Shown here: piece by piece, positions 6,303-6,537 of the stretch
Layout of the letters: the number at the start of each line of letters is the position of its first letter
Numbering within the stretch: the stretch's first letter is position 1
NCBI GenBank assembly: GCA_025774425.1
Contig: JALGWA010000080.1
Span: forward strand, 1-6,537
Direction of reading: 5' to 3'
DNA length: 6,537 nt
Source of the DNA: a bacterium
Lineage (GTDB): Bacteria; Arandabacterota; Arandabacteria; Arandabacterales; JALGWA01
Program-made: the position numbers and the translations under genes
Notes under the pieces: model-generated
The model's input: the letters and a program-made list of their open reading frames with translations, nothing else
Told to the model about the DNA's origin: nothing
The model's database searches: none

Positions 6303-6537
6303 TCGCTACCCCCGCCTCCTCGGCCGCCTCCGCAAAGGCGCGCCTCACCATGACCCCGATGAGATGCCTCCTGTAGTCCGCCGACGCCCGGTGGTCGCCG
6401 TGCGGCTCGACCGCCGCCGAGGCGGCCTCGCCGACTCTCTCGACGACCTCCCGGCAGACCTTCTCGCCCATGACCCCGCGGGCGACCCCGTCGAGGAAGG
6501 GCGGCATGGCCGATGTCTGTCCCACCGCCACCCGGAG
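6292..6537 (-). CDS. FAD-binding subunit of molybdenum hydroxylase (XdhB/CoxM-like), C-terminal fragment
   Basis: Only the last 81 residues are visible; the frame is open at the right edge. They match the C-terminal domain of the CO-dehydrogenase/xanthine-dehydrogenase flavoprotein family: an RVAVGQTSAMPP strand, a helical stretch rich in Ala and Glu, and the conserved end segment DHRASADYRRHLIGVMVRRA (starting about 34 residues before the C-terminus). The FAD-binding N-terminal portion lies outside. In this family the subunit takes electrons from the [2Fe-2S] clusters and hands them to NAD+ or another acceptor. The stop TAG lies at 6294-6292, inside the next gene's first codons, so the two are probably translationally coupled. 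An internal GTG at 6531 is not the start, because the homologous domain continues beyond the window. Confidence 0.88.
   Translation of the reverse strand, partial: LRVAVGQTSAMPPFLDGVARGVMGEKVCREVVERVGEAASAAVEPHGDHRASADYRRHLIGVMVRRAFAEAAEEAGVAIEN

Overview
The window is GC-rich bacterial DNA with tightly packed genes. It holds the ends of two operons that face each other. The plus-strand operon fills positions 1-2042 and the minus-strand operon fills 6537-2136. They meet at a 93-base gap that contains a structured repeat. Only the gap lacks a gene, and no promoter region is visible because both operons begin outside the window. The species cannot be named. AGG (Arg) and ATA (Ile) codons are common despite the high GC content, and the enzyme set (a multisubunit molybdenum hydroxylase with a purine-type deaminase) fits an anaerobic or facultative environmental bacterium. 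That last point is inference.

Plus strand, 1-2042: the C-terminal three quarters of an ABC-3 (ZnuB/MntB-type) zinc/manganese permease is followed one base later by a lipoprotein. The lipoprotein has a DUF4382-like N-terminal domain and seven YVTN-type beta-propeller repeats. Its ribosome binding site lies inside the last codons of the permease, so the two are probably translationally coupled. This raises the possibility that the propeller serves the metal transporter, as the unrelated-looking but analogous propeller AztD does in AztABCD zinc systems.

Junction, 2042-2111: three tandem modules of 23-24 nt, each beginning GGGGTCAG, contain a 23-nt exact direct repeat and a 27-nt near-perfect palindrome. 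It looks like a REP/BIME-like element. It may also act as a weak terminator for the minus-strand operon.

Minus strand, 6537-2136 (transcription order): the C-terminus of an FAD subunit, a [2Fe-2S] subunit and a molybdopterin subunit together form a xanthine dehydrogenase-family enzyme. The last gene is an amidohydrolase very like 8-oxoguanine deaminase. All adjacent genes overlap by 4 to 11 bases. The most economical reading is a purine-catabolic module in which hydroxylation of xanthine and deamination of 8-oxoguanine both give urate. The true substrates are not proven by sequence. No wholly new system is evident; the least explained items are the junction repeat and the permease-propeller pairing.
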